Assembly: GCA_023412915.1 (NCBI GenBank)
Contig: JAEZRE010000018.1
Coordinates: forward strand, 1 to 64,000
DNA: 64,000 nt
From: Bacillota bacterium
Lineage (GTDB): Bacteria > Bacillota > Clostridia > Acetivibrionales > DTU013
Direction of reading: 5' to 3'
The notes beneath the pieces are model-generated. The model was given only the letters and a program-made list of their open reading frames with translations, did no database searches and was not told the DNA's origin. A program made the position numbers and the translations under genes. This document shows positions 8,598-18,422 of the stretch, in pieces (within the stretch, counting starts at the first letter, position 1; each line of letters starts with the position of its first letter).

Positions 8598-9681
8598 AAT
8601 ACTAGAAAGATTCAAAGATCCCGAGATGGCCAGGCTGCTGGCGGGGAAGCTCAGCAAGCTGGACGGTGAAACAGTTTCGATAATGGAAGTTTGCGGAACA
8701 CATACAATGGCCATATTCAGGTATGGCATCCGCAGCCTCCTGCCGGAGAGCATAAGGCTCGTTTCAGGCCCGGGCTGTCCCGTATGCGTGACGCCGGTTT
8801 CCTTTGTCGATGCGGCTTTACAGCTTGCGGGGTCGAAGGATGTCATAATCACGACGTTCGGCGACCTGATGAAGGTGCCCGGCAGCAATTCCACACTTAT
8901 TGACGAGAAACGGAACGGAGCCGATGTAAGGATTGTTTACTCTCCTCTGGACGCTCTTGATATTGCGGCGGGCGAACCATCAAAGAAGGTGGTTTTCCTG
9001 TCCGTGGGCTTCGAAACTACCGCGCCGGTGTGCGCGTTGGCGGTCCTTCGGGCGAAGGAGCTCGGCCTGCGCAATTTCTGCCTGCTTTCGGCTAATAAAA
9101 CTATGCCGCAGGCGATGAAGGTAATTTCAGACGATAAAAAGGCAAAAATCGGTGGTTTCCTATACCCCGGCCACGTTTGCGCGATAACGGGTACAGCGCT
9201 GGCGGAGGAAATCGCGCGGGAGTACGGCATACCGGGGGTCGTCACCGGCTTTGAGCCTCTTGACGTTCTGCATGGCATCATATCGCTTACGGAATTGATA
9301 CGACGTAAAGAGAATACTGTTTTGAACGAATATAGAAGAGTGGTCAGAGAAGAAGGAAATCCGACGGCGCTGAACAGGCTCTATGAGGTGTTCGAGCCCT
9401 GCGACGCCGTATGGAGGGGCTTCGGCTCGATCCCGGCTTCCGGGTTGGCCGTCAGAGCCAAATACTCGGAGTTCGACGCCTGGAAGGTATTCGGGCTTCA
9501 CGAGGAAGCAGGCCGTGAACCGGAAGGCTGCATGTGTCCGATGGTACTGACGGGAAGGATAACGCCCGACAACTGCGGACTTTTCGGCAAACAGTGTACG
9601 CCCGAATATCCTGTGGGAGCATGCATGGTATCCTCGGAAGGAACCTGCGCGGCATACTACAGATACGGTGACAGGAAATAA
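8590..9681 (+). CDS. hypD: hydrogenase maturation protein HypD
   Basis: [4Fe-4S] protein on which the Fe(CN)2CO unit is assembled together with HypC and HypE. Conserved cysteine segments are visible: EVCGTHTMAIFRYG near residue 37, GPGCPVCVTP near residue 67, and the cluster-binding C-terminal region with CMCP, DNCGLFGKQCTP and GTCAAYYRYG. The length of 363 residues is typical. Start ATG 8590 lies within the end of hypC, consistent with coupled translation of the partner chaperone. Confidence 0.96.
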   Translation: MPEILERFKDPEMARLLAGKLSKLDGETVSIMEVCGTHTMAIFRYGIRSLLPESIRLVSGPGCPVCVTPVSFVDAALQLAGSKDVIITTFGDLMKVPGSNSTLIDEKRNGADVRIVYSPLDALDIAAGEPSKKVVFLSVGFETTAPVCALAVLRAKELGLRNFCLLSANKTMPQAMKVISDDKKAKIGGFLYPGHVCAITGTALAEEIAREYGIPGVVTGFEPLDVLHGIISLTELIRRKENTVLNEYRRVVREEGNPTALNRLYEVFEPCDAVWRGFGSIPASGLAVRAKYSEFDAWKVFGLHEEAGREPEGCMCPMVLTGRITPDNCGLFGKQCTPEYPVGACMVSSEGTCAAYYRYGDRK

Positions 9682-9698
9682 TACAAGGAGTGTTGAAT

Positions 9699-10706
9699 TT
9701 GAATGAATTCATAACGCTGGCGCACGGCAGCGGCGGTAAGCCCATGCACGAGCTTGTCGGCAGCCTTTTTAAGAAATATCTTGCGAACGACCTGCTACTG
9801 GAGGGCGACGACAGCGCACGTCTTTCCGTGCCGGCAGGTAAACTGGCATTTTCGACCGATTCTTACGTGATCAGTCCCATATTTTTCAGAGGCGGGAATA
9901 TAGGCAAGCTTTCGGTCTGCGGCACTGTGAACGACCTTTCGACGTCGGGAGCGATTCCGCTATACTTAAGCTGCGGCTTCATAATCGAAGAAGGGTTAAA
10001 GATAAGCGAACTCGGCGAAATAGTGGCCTCTATGGCCGCTACTGCCGCGGAATGCGGCGTCAGGGTCGTAACTGGCGATACAAAGGTTGTGCCGAAGGGG
10101 GCGGCTGATAAATTATTTATCAACACGTCCGGTATTGGGCTTATACCTGACGACGCCGACATTTCGGGCAGAAACGCAAAACCGGGGGACAAGGTCATTA
10201 TTTCGGGCACTCTGGGAGATCATGGCTGCGCCGTTTTGCTGGACAGGGAGAACCTGGGCATCAAATCGGACATACAGAGCGACTGCGCGCCTCTTTCGGG
10301 AATGGTACGGGAGCTTGTCGAGGGAGCCGGCGGGGTGCATGTGCTCAGAGATCCGACAAGAGGCGGTCTGGCAACGACGCTGAACGAGATAGCCCAGCAA
10401 AGCGGAGTCACGGTCAAACTCCTTGAAGCCTCACTGCCTGTCAGACAGGACACGCAGGGGATCTGCGGGATGCTCGGGCTGGATCCGCTTTACATGGCCA
10501 ACGAGGGTAAAATGGTCTGCATCGTGGAGAAGGAATCAGCCGGCAAAGCACTGTCCATACTGCGTAACCACAGGTACGGAAGGAATGCGGAAATAATAGG
10601 CGAAATAACCGATATGCCCGGAAACAGGGTCTATCTTGAAACAATAACGGGCGGTAGCCGGATACTGGATATGCTGCAGATCGATCAACTGCCAAGAATT
10701 TGTTGA
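9699..10706 (+). CDS. hypE: hydrogenase maturation protein HypE
   Basis: ATP-dependent dehydratase that converts the thiocarbamate on its C-terminal cysteine to thiocyanate. The protein ends in PRIC, the invariant tail whose last Cys receives the carbamoyl group from HypF. LAHGSGGKPM and DDSARL near the N-terminus and the DPTRGGLATTLNE segment identify the AIRS/PurM-like fold. TTG 9699 is preferred because AAGGAG at 9685-9690 is 8 nt upstream; in-frame GTG 9690 and TTG 9693 overlap or crowd that site. hypA, hypB and hydrogenase subunit genes are not in the window. Confidence 0.95.
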   Translation: MNEFITLAHGSGGKPMHELVGSLFKKYLANDLLLEGDDSARLSVPAGKLAFSTDSYVISPIFFRGGNIGKLSVCGTVNDLSTSGAIPLYLSCGFIIEEGLKISELGEIVASMAATAAECGVRVVTGDTKVVPKGAADKLFINTSGIGLIPDDADISGRNAKPGDKVIISGTLGDHGCAVLLDRENLGIKSDIQSDCAPLSGMVRELVEGAGGVHVLRDPTRGGLATTLNEIAQQSGVTVKLLEASLPVRQDTQGICGMLGLDPLYMANEGKMVCIVEKESAGKALSILRNHRYGRNAEIIGEITDMPGNRVYLETITGGSRILDMLQIDQLPRIC

Positions 10707-10957
10707 GGCTCGGGAATGGAGCGGACCGTCGCATACCGCGTATGCTGCGCGCCCATGCTGCACACAAATTAGCCCCGTTAGTGTAGTTACCTGTAAATGC
10801 TTGGGCAAAAGTTATTTTTTACGATGCCAAAAAATTATTAAATTTAAAAGACAAAAATACATATTTGTACGTAAATAATCTTGATATCAGATACGATGTA
10901 TATATAAACTTGTTTAAATGCATTTTGCAATCGTATGGCATAAAGGATGGTAGAATC

Positions 10958-11692
10958 ATGATCATCAGAATGAAAGACATCGGTAAGATCTACGACACTG
11001 GCAAGATCCAGGTTGAAGCTCTCAAGAATGTAAACATCGACATCGAAAGAGGCGAATTGGTATCGATAATGGGCCCATCGGGTTCCGGAAAATCGACGCT
11101 TATGAATATAATAGGGTGCCTCGACAGATCCACAGCCGGCCTGTATGAACTGGATGGTGTGAATATCTCGGAACTTGACGATATCGAGCTCGCAAAGATC
11201 CGAAACAGGAAGATCGGCTTCGTTTTTCAGTCGTTCAACCTGCTGCCGAGGATAACGGCACTGCAGAATGTAGAGCTGCCCATGATCTATGCGGGGATCG
11301 GAAAAAAGGAGCGCAGGGAAAAAGCTGTTGAAGCGCTGGAAAGAGTAATGCTGGCGGAAAGAATGGACCACAAGCCCAACGAGCTGTCAGGCGGTCAGAA
11401 ACAAAGAGTGGCGATAGCCAGGGCGCTTGTTAACGATCCTGCGATAATACTGGCCGACGAACCTACCGGAAACCTCGATACCGCGTCCGGCGAGGACATA
11501 ATGGCGGTCTTCCAGGAGCTCAACAGGGAAGGCGTCACAATAGTGCTTGTCACACATGAACCCGATATTGCGGAGCATACGAAAAGGGTCATTAAATTCC
11601 GCGACGGTTTCATAAAAAGCGACGTAAGGATCAATAAGCCTGTCGACGCAAGAGAACTCGTAATGAAATTCAAGACGCAGGCCGCCGTGTGA
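10958..11692 (+). CDS. ABC transporter ATP-binding protein, MacB/LolD type
   Basis: ATPase subunit of a mechanotransmission-type exporter. Walker A GPSGSGKST at residues 39-47, signature LSGGQKQRVAIARAL and Walker B IILADEPTGNLD are all intact. ATG 10958 (MIIRMKDIGKIY) has AAAGGA at 10942-10947; the open frame extends upstream to 10865, but that stretch does not resemble the family. At 244 residues it is a stand-alone ATPase and pairs with the permease at 13872. The preceding 251 nt are A+T-rich next to the gene and probably hold the operon promoter, but no convincing -35/-10 pair was found. Confidence 0.93.
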   Translation: MIIRMKDIGKIYDTGKIQVEALKNVNIDIERGELVSIMGPSGSGKSTLMNIIGCLDRSTAGLYELDGVNISELDDIELAKIRNRKIGFVFQSFNLLPRITALQNVELPMIYAGIGKKERREKAVEALERVMLAERMDHKPNELSGGQKQRVAIARALVNDPAIILADEPTGNLDTASGEDIMAVFQELNREGVTIVLVTHEPDIAEHTKRVIKFRDGFIKSDVRINKPVDARELVMKFKTQAAV

Positions 11693-11804
11693 CTAGTATC
11701 GCGGGAAGGGTCAGTTGGGAGCCGCGAAATCCATTGCGAAACAAAGGGACGGACGCCGGAAAGGCAGCCGAACCCTGAAAATTATAAAGAAAGAGGTTGA
11801 TAAA

Positions 11805-12560
11805 ATGTCAGATATACAGGTTACTCCTTTAAATCAGGAGATTCCGACAGATGCGCCAGGTTTTCTTAAAAGATTGCTTTGGGTGTTCACTTCCCCGGGG
11901 AAATTGATGGCCAGCCTGGCTCAAAGACCAAAAGTGCTTTTGACGCTGATACTTGCCGCGATCCCTCTGGATTTGCTTTATTACCTGCAGCTGCCGCTTT
12001 TCAAGGATTTTCTCAGAAACACGATGATCCAGCAGAGCCAAAGCAGCTATATGCAATCTCTCGGTGTTGAAATGACGCCCGAGATGATCGAAGCTCAGTT
12101 GCCGACACAGATAATAGCCACATTGATAACTACTCCGCTCGGAGCCATTATCATGTTGCTCGTTTCCTCACTCATATGCTTCGCAATATTCAGAATTATG
12201 GGCGGAGAGGGAAAGTTCAAGGCATATCTTTCTGTAGTGAGTCACGCTAACGTCATAACAGTTTTGTATACACTGCTGCTCATACCGATCACTTACATCA
12301 CCGGTACAATGAACCTGACATCTTCGATTACAAGCCTTTCAACGCTTGTTACAAAGGATGCGGTAAGTCCGGTTTTGTATGGCATTTTAAACAGCATCGA
12401 CCTGTTTTCAATCTGGTATTACGTTGTTGCAGCCATTGGAATGGCGGCAGTTTCCAAGCTTAAGAAAAAGAATGTTTATATAGTCGTTGCAGTACTGTTT
12501 GTAATCAGCATGGTAATCAGCGTATACACGACACAAGCAGCAAGCGCCATATTAGGATAA
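11805..12560 (+). CDS. Yip1-domain integral membrane protein
   Basis: A 251-residue hydrophobic protein with about five membrane segments (near residues 44-62, 98-125, 140-165, 190-212, 225-250), matching the bacterial Yip1/YIP1-family layout that starts with a soluble segment containing FTSPGKLMASLAQRP. ATG 11805 has AAAGAGG upstream; the longer open frame starting at 11715 lacks a ribosome site. Its position between ATPase and adaptor suggests an accessory role in the same exporter, which is inference. No catalytic motif is seen. Confidence 0.75.
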   Translation: MSDIQVTPLNQEIPTDAPGFLKRLLWVFTSPGKLMASLAQRPKVLLTLILAAIPLDLLYYLQLPLFKDFLRNTMIQQSQSSYMQSLGVEMTPEMIEAQLPTQIIATLITTPLGAIIMLLVSSLICFAIFRIMGGEGKFKAYLSVVSHANVITVLYTLLLIPITYITGTMNLTSSITSLSTLVTKDAVSPVLYGILNSIDLFSIWYYVVAAIGMAAVSKLKKKNVYIVVAVLFVISMVISVYTTQAASAILG

Positions 12561-12582
12561 GGCATAATTCGGGAGGTTAAAA

Positions 12583-13845
12583 ATGAACAAAAAAGTAATG
12601 ATCGGCGGTATTATAGTTATAGTAGCAGCCGGTCTTATAACGGCAGGTATCGTGAGGTCGATCGCCTCAGGCGGCAATTCAATACCGGTGAGCGTCGCCG
12701 CAATAGAGAAGGGCAGCATATCGTCGACCATTTCCTCCGACGGTGTTCTTGAGGAGGTCGACAAGGCTGAAGTATTCTTCGACACTCCGCTGAAGGTCGA
12801 CAAGGTTTTTGTTGAAGAAGGACAGAAGGTCACAAAGGGACAGCCTCTGTTTGAATTGGATATAGGCGCGCTCAATTCACAGCTGGAGACTTTAAAGGTC
12901 AACCGGAATGCACAGCAGCTGTCCGTGGATTCCAAAGCTCTCGACGCAGAGGTTGAAAGAGCGTCGAACAATTTGAAAGCCGCCGAACGCAACTATAAAG
13001 ACAGCAAGAAGAAATACGAGGACAATAAGGCTTTGTACGCGTCAAACGCGATTTCGAAGGCAGAACTCGACATGTCTGAAAATGCGTTCATAGAAGCTGA
13101 TTCGGGCATGAGCGGCCTGAAGAATGCCAGACTCGCCTACAACACCGCCGTGGAAAACAGAAACAACACGAAGACAACGGCTTCCGACAGTTTGAAGGCG
13201 ACAGACATCCAGATAGGGGATCTCGAGAAGAAGATCGCTTCTATAAAAGAGGATTGCACGAGCCCTATCGACGGCGTTGTTGCAAACATAGGCGTTGACG
13301 AGGGTTCCTATACGAGCGCGATGCAGGCTGCCTATAAAATCATAAACCCCGACAAGCTCCAAATCAGGGCAAAGATAAATGAATTCGACATCAAGAGCGT
13401 TGCAGTCGGACAGAAGGTAAATATTACAGGTGACGCGATACCTAAGGAAACCGAGGTCACCGGCGTTGTAAAAAGCATTTCGCCGGTAGCGGTCACCAAT
13501 ATGACCTCGAACGGCAGCGAGACCGTAGTGGAAGTGATAGTGCAGGTTGACGGCGCCGGCGATGTACTCAAGCCCGGGCTGAATGTTACCTGCGAGATAT
13601 CCACCGTCAACAAGGACAATATACTGCTTGCGCCGATGGAAGCTTTCGTGCCTGACAAGGACAACAATATGATGGCCTTCGTAATCGACGGCAAGACCAA
13701 CATAATGATGCAGAAGAAAGTGGACATCGGGATAAATTCCGATATGCAGGTCGAGGTGCTCAATGGGCTCAATGAGGGCGATAAGGTCGTGCTGGACCCG
13801 CAGCCGAGCTATAGGGACGGTTTGCATGTCAGGATCAAGAAATAA
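12583..13845 (+). CDS. HlyD/MacA-like efflux adaptor protein
   Basis: Membrane-fusion/adaptor subunit for the ABC exporter. It has an N-terminal membrane anchor (residues 5-26), a biotinyl-lipoyl-like strand pair (VDKVFVEEGQKVTKGQPLFELD), a long alpha-helical hairpin rich in Asn, Lys and Glu (about 105-215), the returning lipoyl half (CTSPIDGVVANIGVDEGSY), then beta-barrel and membrane-proximal domains. Length 420 residues. GGAGG precedes ATG 12583. In monoderm Firmicutes such proteins act in antimicrobial-peptide or lipid export without an outer-membrane channel; the substrate is unknown. Confidence 0.9.
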   Translation: MNKKVMIGGIIVIVAAGLITAGIVRSIASGGNSIPVSVAAIEKGSISSTISSDGVLEEVDKAEVFFDTPLKVDKVFVEEGQKVTKGQPLFELDIGALNSQLETLKVNRNAQQLSVDSKALDAEVERASNNLKAAERNYKDSKKKYEDNKALYASNAISKAELDMSENAFIEADSGMSGLKNARLAYNTAVENRNNTKTTASDSLKATDIQIGDLEKKIASIKEDCTSPIDGVVANIGVDEGSYTSAMQAAYKIINPDKLQIRAKINEFDIKSVAVGQKVNITGDAIPKETEVTGVVKSISPVAVTNMTSNGSETVVEVIVQVDGAGDVLKPGLNVTCEISTVNKDNILLAPMEAFVPDKDNNMMAFVIDGKTNIMMQKKVDIGINSDMQVEVLNGLNEGDKVVLDPQPSYRDGLHVRIKK

Positions 13846-13871
13846 CAAGGCATAAAGAAGTGAGGTAGAAC

Positions 13872-15083
13872 ATGAACTTTTCCGAAAGCTTCAGACAGGC
13901 TTTGGATAGTCTTAAAGCAAATAAACTGCGCTCTGTTCTTACTATGCTCGGAATAGTGATGGGCGTGTTCTCGATAATTACGATAATGGCGCTCGGCAGT
14001 GCTACTGAAAACTATATGAACGCGCAGTTCGAAAAAATAGGCGCGAATACGATAAGCATAGGCTATAAGAATTTCAATGTGGACAAAAAAGACTGGCTTT
14101 CGCTCAAAGATATGGATTATATCAAGGAAGCGGCTCCCGAGATAAAGAATATCGCTACCAATATTCAAAGGAGCGGTACGGTGCGGGTCGGGGAGGAAAC
14201 GAAAAGCGCCGTGGTATTGGGCGTATCCTCACAGTTCAAGAGCTTCAGTCTCATTGAAATGAAATCCGGCAGGTTCATCAATGATTTCGACGTTTCAAAA
14301 AGGACCAAAACGGTTGTCGTGGATGAACTATTCGTAAAGAAGTTTTTCAAGGAAGGCCAGGATATAGTGGGAGAGACTATCTCTCTCAAGTCAGGTTCCG
14401 GTACCGTGAATCTGAAGGTGATCGGAGTGATGAGCAGCGGCGACAGCATGTTCGAAGGCCTCATGGACAGCGATATGGTGCCCGCCATCCTTTATATGCC
14501 TATTACAACGGTCCAGTCCCTGTATCCTAACAGCGACAGACTCGATTCCATCAGCGTATCGCTTGTAGACAAGAATAAACTGAGGGATGTCGGTAACAGG
14601 ATCGTTGATTACCTTGAAATGAAGCACGGAGTCAAAGGCGTTTATCTGGCGCAGAACTCGGCAGATATACAGGCGGCGATAGGAGATGTGCTCGGTGTCG
14701 TTTCGAATATATTGCTCGTTATCGCGATAATAACGCTGATAGTCGGCGGTATAGGCATCGTCAACATACTTCTGGTTTCAGTTACCGAAAGGATAAGGGA
14801 GATAGGTATCAGGAAAGCTCTCGGAGCGCAGAAGAAGGATATAATACTGCAGTTCATAACGGAATCGATCCTGATGACGGGTATAAGCGGGATGCTGGGC
14901 ATACTGCTCGGTATCTTAGCCGGCGCGATAATTGCGTCGCTCATACAGATACCTCCTACTGTCGATTTGAAGGTCATAATAATGGCATTCCTCGGATCCG
15001 TGGCATTGGGCCTGATCTTCGGAGTGTATCCTGCGAAGCGCGCAGCCGACCTGGATCCGATTGAATCGCTCAGGTACGAATAA
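13872..15083 (+). CDS. ABC transporter permease, MacB/FtsX type
   Basis: Permease of the exporter cluster. An N-terminal membrane helix (about residues 22-45, LRSVLTMLGIVMGVFSII), a large extracellular MacB-type domain (about 46-265), and three C-terminal helices (FtsX domain, with VNILLVSVTERIREIGIRKALGA, the loop expected to touch the ATPase). It ends with the family-typical PAKRAADLDPIESLRYE. Length 403 residues. It lies 26 nt after the adaptor gene, so four genes probably form one transcript. Confidence 0.93.
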   Translation: MNFSESFRQALDSLKANKLRSVLTMLGIVMGVFSIITIMALGSATENYMNAQFEKIGANTISIGYKNFNVDKKDWLSLKDMDYIKEAAPEIKNIATNIQRSGTVRVGEETKSAVVLGVSSQFKSFSLIEMKSGRFINDFDVSKRTKTVVVDELFVKKFFKEGQDIVGETISLKSGSGTVNLKVIGVMSSGDSMFEGLMDSDMVPAILYMPITTVQSLYPNSDRLDSISVSLVDKNKLRDVGNRIVDYLEMKHGVKGVYLAQNSADIQAAIGDVLGVVSNILLVIAIITLIVGGIGIVNILLVSVTERIREIGIRKALGAQKKDIILQFITESILMTGISGMLGILLGILAGAIIASLIQIPPTVDLKVIIMAFLGSVALGLIFGVYPAKRAADLDPIESLRYE

Positions 15084-15271
15084 AATACCGCTCCGTAATA
15101 TAATCGATCATTAGAGTCAGATTGGTATGTTATCTTAATATGCACCCGTACGAGTCATCCGCAATATAATAATGAGGCGGGGGAAATGTCTCCCCCCCGG
15201 TTATAAACGGATGACTTTTACATTTACCGGCCAAAAAGCTGCCGGACTTCATGACAGTAAGGTGATGACGG

Positions 15272-16750
15272 GTGCGGATCAACCAGAACAGGACTCCGCT
15301 TTTTGATGCCGTAAAAAAATATATAGACGACGGTGTAATACCATTCCATGTGCCGGGGCACAAGCAGGGCAGAGGGATACGCGAACTGGCAGAATACATA
15401 GGGGAAAAGGCTCTCCGTATGGATGTGAACGGTATGGAGGACCTTGACTTTGCAAATAATCCCACAGGTGTGATAAAGGAAGCACAGAAACTGATGGCGC
15501 ATGCCTTCGGAGCCGACCATGCATACTTCCTCGTAAACGGGACGACTTCGGGCGTCCAGACAATGATACTCTCCACCTGCGAACCGGGCAGCAGGATCAT
15601 ACTCCCGAGAAATGCCCACAAGTCGACAATAGGCGGCATTATTCTCAGCGGCGCCATGCCTGTTTACGTACAGCCGGAAATAAATACGGAACTGGGCATT
15701 GCGATGGGAATGTCGGTTGATAACATAAAAAAGGCCATCAAGAAGAATCCTCACGCAAAAGCCATTTTTGTCATCAACCCCACCTATTATGGAATGACGT
15801 CGGATATCAAATCCATCGTCAGACTTGCCCATATGCACGACATGGCTGTCCTTGCCGACGAGGCGCATGGTGCGCACATGTCGTTCCATGACGATTTCCC
15901 TCTAACAGCCATGGAGGTCGGAGCCGATATGAGCGCGGCAAGCGTACATAAAACGGCAGGCTCTCTGACCCAAAGCTCGGCATTGCTTTCAAGGGGAAGC
16001 CTGGTACCGCAGGACAGAATAAAGCATGCGCTCGGACTTACCTTCACATCGAGCGCTTCATATCTTCTAATGTGTTCGCTTGATATAGCACGCAGGCAGC
16101 TGGCGATAAACGGGCACGAAATGCTCGAAGAGACGCTGTCACTGGCGAGGTGGGCGAGAGATGAAATAAACAGGATACCAGGTTTGTATGCCTTCGGACG
16201 GGAGTTGGCCGGCAGCGCGGGCTGCATCGATTTTGACGAAACGAAACTGGGCATCAATGTGAGGAAGATAGGGTATACGGGCTATGAGATAGAGGCGCTT
16301 CTCCGTGAGAAGTTCAATATTCAGGTGGAGATGTCCGATTTCTTCAACATACTCGCTATCGTATCGATCGGAGACAGGCAGGAGGACATCGTGGCGCTTG
16401 TCGAAGCGATGAGGCAGATCGCCTCGGTCAGGAATGAAAATGCCGATATGAAGGATGTTTCCGCTCCTGAAAATCCCGAGATGATTGTAACGCCCAGAGA
16501 TGCTTTTTATAACGAGAAAAAAAGCGTCAGGCTGGAGGACGCGGCCGGTGAAATAGCCGGTGAAATGGTGATGGCATACCCTCCCGGAATACCTGTGATA
16601 TGCCTGGGCGAGAGGATCACCGGAGATATGGTGGATTATATCAGGCTTCTTAAGGAACAGCGCTGCGAACTGCAGGGAACATGTGATCCCAAGGTGGATT
16701 TCATAAGGGTGCTGGGTTCCGGAGACGAAAACGGGGAACCTCTGCAATGA
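15272..16750 (+). CDS. Orn/Lys/Arg decarboxylase, fold type I PLP enzyme
   Basis: PLP-dependent basic amino-acid decarboxylase, probably biosynthetic arginine decarboxylase (SpeA/YaaO group) leading to agmatine and polyamines. HVPGHKQGRG near the N-terminus, ADEAHGAHMSFH and the PLP-lysine K227 in SVHKTAGSLTQSS are diagnostic. At 492 residues it is the short Gram-positive form without the wing domain of the enterobacterial enzymes. Start GTG 15272 follows AAGGTGA. Two small hairpins lie in the 188-nt upstream gap (about 15178-15201 and 15226-15244). Substrate (Arg, Lys or Orn) cannot be told from the sequence. Confidence 0.88.
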   Translation: MRINQNRTPLFDAVKKYIDDGVIPFHVPGHKQGRGIRELAEYIGEKALRMDVNGMEDLDFANNPTGVIKEAQKLMAHAFGADHAYFLVNGTTSGVQTMILSTCEPGSRIILPRNAHKSTIGGIILSGAMPVYVQPEINTELGIAMGMSVDNIKKAIKKNPHAKAIFVINPTYYGMTSDIKSIVRLAHMHDMAVLADEAHGAHMSFHDDFPLTAMEVGADMSAASVHKTAGSLTQSSALLSRGSLVPQDRIKHALGLTFTSSASYLLMCSLDIARRQLAINGHEMLEETLSLARWARDEINRIPGLYAFGRELAGSAGCIDFDETKLGINVRKIGYTGYEIEALLREKFNIQVEMSDFFNILAIVSIGDRQEDIVALVEAMRQIASVRNENADMKDVSAPENPEMIVTPRDAFYNEKKSVRLEDAAGEIAGEMVMAYPPGIPVICLGERITGDMVDYIRLLKEQRCELQGTCDPKVDFIRVLGSGDENGEPLQ

Positions 16751-16840
16751 TCCTCCGCAGTAATCCCCCGAAATTATCCTCAGTAGTGATACTTTGAAGC
16801 GATATATCGAATTAATCTCCGACTATGACCCAAAACGGCT

Positions 16841-17254
16841 CTAGACTATAAATATGATCCCCGCAATTACAAAGACTGCCCCTATAATTCTTTTGACTGT
16901 CATTTGTTCACCTATGAACAAAACCGAGCAGAGTATCGTTATCAAAGGCGAGCTTGACATAATGATGGTGACAAGAGATACGTCTCCTTTTTTCAACGCA
17001 GCATAATAAGCAAGATCTCCTACCAGCGTTGCCAGAAGAGCCTCCGTTGCTATCAGCCACCAGCTGCTCGCTGGTATGCTCGCGACTTTTGGAAAATTGC
17101 CGCTTATGATGACCCAGGCGGAAACTACGCTGGCGGCAAATATGGTGCGGAGCACCAGACCTGCTACAGGATCGATGCTCTTGAGCGCTGCCTTGGCAAA
17201 AACCGGAGCGATGCCCCAGCAGACCATGCCGAAGAGCGATAGGAACAATACCAT
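16841..17254 (-). CDS. single-domain EamA/DMT membrane protein
   Basis: A 137-residue protein with four to five membrane helices forming one EamA domain (CWGIAPVFAKAAL near the start, LGxx-type ending IIGAVFVIAGIIFIV). Most drug/metabolite transporters have two such repeats, so this one probably dimerises, as in the small EamA proteins of Firmicutes. The start at 17254 is set by GGAGG ten bases upstream; an open frame extends farther 5' without a ribosome site. It converges on the decarboxylase gene. Substrate unknown. Confidence 0.82.
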   Translation of the reverse strand: MVLFLSLFGMVCWGIAPVFAKAALKSIDPVAGLVLRTIFAASVVSAWVIISGNFPKVASIPASSWWLIATEALLATLVGDLAYYAALKKGDVSLVTIIMSSSPLITILCSVLFIGEQMTVKRIIGAVFVIAGIIFIV

Positions 17255-17404
17255 TTTTGTACGACCTCCGTTTATTTTGCTGTGTTTAACGGCCATTATC
17301 CCATCCATTACCTTTCTCAAATGACAATATGTGAACAAACATAATATTATTACTGGAATTTATTGAACAGTGTATTTTCAAAGGCTGAGGGCCAAAATAC
17401 TCTC

Positions 17405-18397
17405 ATGAAAAAAACTATGACGAAAATCAATACAATTATTATTATCTGCCTGATAATGTCCGGCCTGATATTGCCGACGGAAGCCCGGACTGCAGCTCCC
17501 GTGGGGTGCAAAAATTCAACCGGAAGCGTACAACCCAAGGAATCAGCGGCTATGTCCATGCTTCCGAGGAAGCTGTTGCCCGGAAAACCGGTGCTGGATA
17601 CTGAAGAGATCATACTGGAAGGCATAAGCATCGATATGGTTTCAGGACCGACGAACGAAATGCCATGGGAGAACGATGACGAATTTATCAAGGCACGGCT
17701 GAGAAACGGCGCCAACGTTATTCTGGGCGGATACAGGACCGTCCTCAAGGATCCGCTGCCGGGTGAGGAATATAACGTACACCTTGCGGCAAGCCTGCTT
17801 GCCGGTATGGTTATCAAACCGGGAGAGGTGTTCTCGCAGAATGCGGCCATAGGTCCGTATACACAGGAAAAGGGCTTCGAAAAAGGACCGACCTATATCG
17901 GGACAACGCTGACGACCACTATAGGAGGAGGTGTGTGCAAAATTGCCTCGACTCTTTATAATGTTGCCGTTCTGTCCGACCTCAAAATAGTCGAGCGTCA
18001 CAATCATACGATGCCTGTGCCGTATGTACCGTACGGACAGGACGCCACGGTCTCGTTCGGCAACAAGGATATCCGTTTCGCGAATAACACCGGGTCGGAC
18101 ATAATGATCTGGGCGCAGGGTATCGACAACGTCCTGTATATGGCGTTCTATGGCAGCAAGCCTGCGCCGGAGGTCGAATGGAAGCATGAGGTGCTGGAGG
18201 TGATAAAGGCTCCGGTCCAATACAAAATCAATCCGAAGCTGGGACCCGATGAAAAAAAACTGCTGCTTGAAGGCATGGATGGAGCCGTCGTCAAATCGTG
18301 GATAACGGTCAGTACGAGCAACAGCTCCGAAACCAGATACATGGGAATCAGCAACTACAAGCCCATGCCGCATCTTTTCGAACGCGGACCGCAGTAG
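17405..18397 (+). CDS. VanW family protein
   Basis: Exported or membrane-anchored protein of about 330 residues with a VanW domain. Signal/anchor helix at the N-terminus (INTIIIICLIMSGLILP), then the VanW core with KPGEVFSQNAAIGPYT, GPTYIGTTLTTTIGGGVCKIASTLYNVAV and RHNHTMPVPYVPYGQDA. Named after a gene in some vancomycin-resistance clusters, but here it stands alone and no van genes are nearby; a role in the cell envelope is the most that can be said. The start is uncertain: ATG 17405, ATG 17420 or TTG 17363, none with a strong ribosome site. Confidence 0.85.
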   Translation: MKKTMTKINTIIIICLIMSGLILPTEARTAAPVGCKNSTGSVQPKESAAMSMLPRKLLPGKPVLDTEEIILEGISIDMVSGPTNEMPWENDDEFIKARLRNGANVILGGYRTVLKDPLPGEEYNVHLAASLLAGMVIKPGEVFSQNAAIGPYTQEKGFEKGPTYIGTTLTTTIGGGVCKIASTLYNVAVLSDLKIVERHNHTMPVPYVPYGQDATVSFGNKDIRFANNTGSDIMIWAQGIDNVLYMAFYGSKPAPEVEWKHEVLEVIKAPVQYKINPKLGPDEKKLLLEGMDGAVVKSWITVSTSNSSETRYMGISNYKPMPHLFERGPQ

Positions 18398-18422
18398 GCA
18401 TGTCACGTATGCATAAATACAC

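Noticed and set aside
17405..18397. VanW protein as a sign of vancomycin resistance
   Set aside because: No vanH, vanA/B, vanX or regulatory pair is nearby, and VanW-domain proteins are common in Clostridia.
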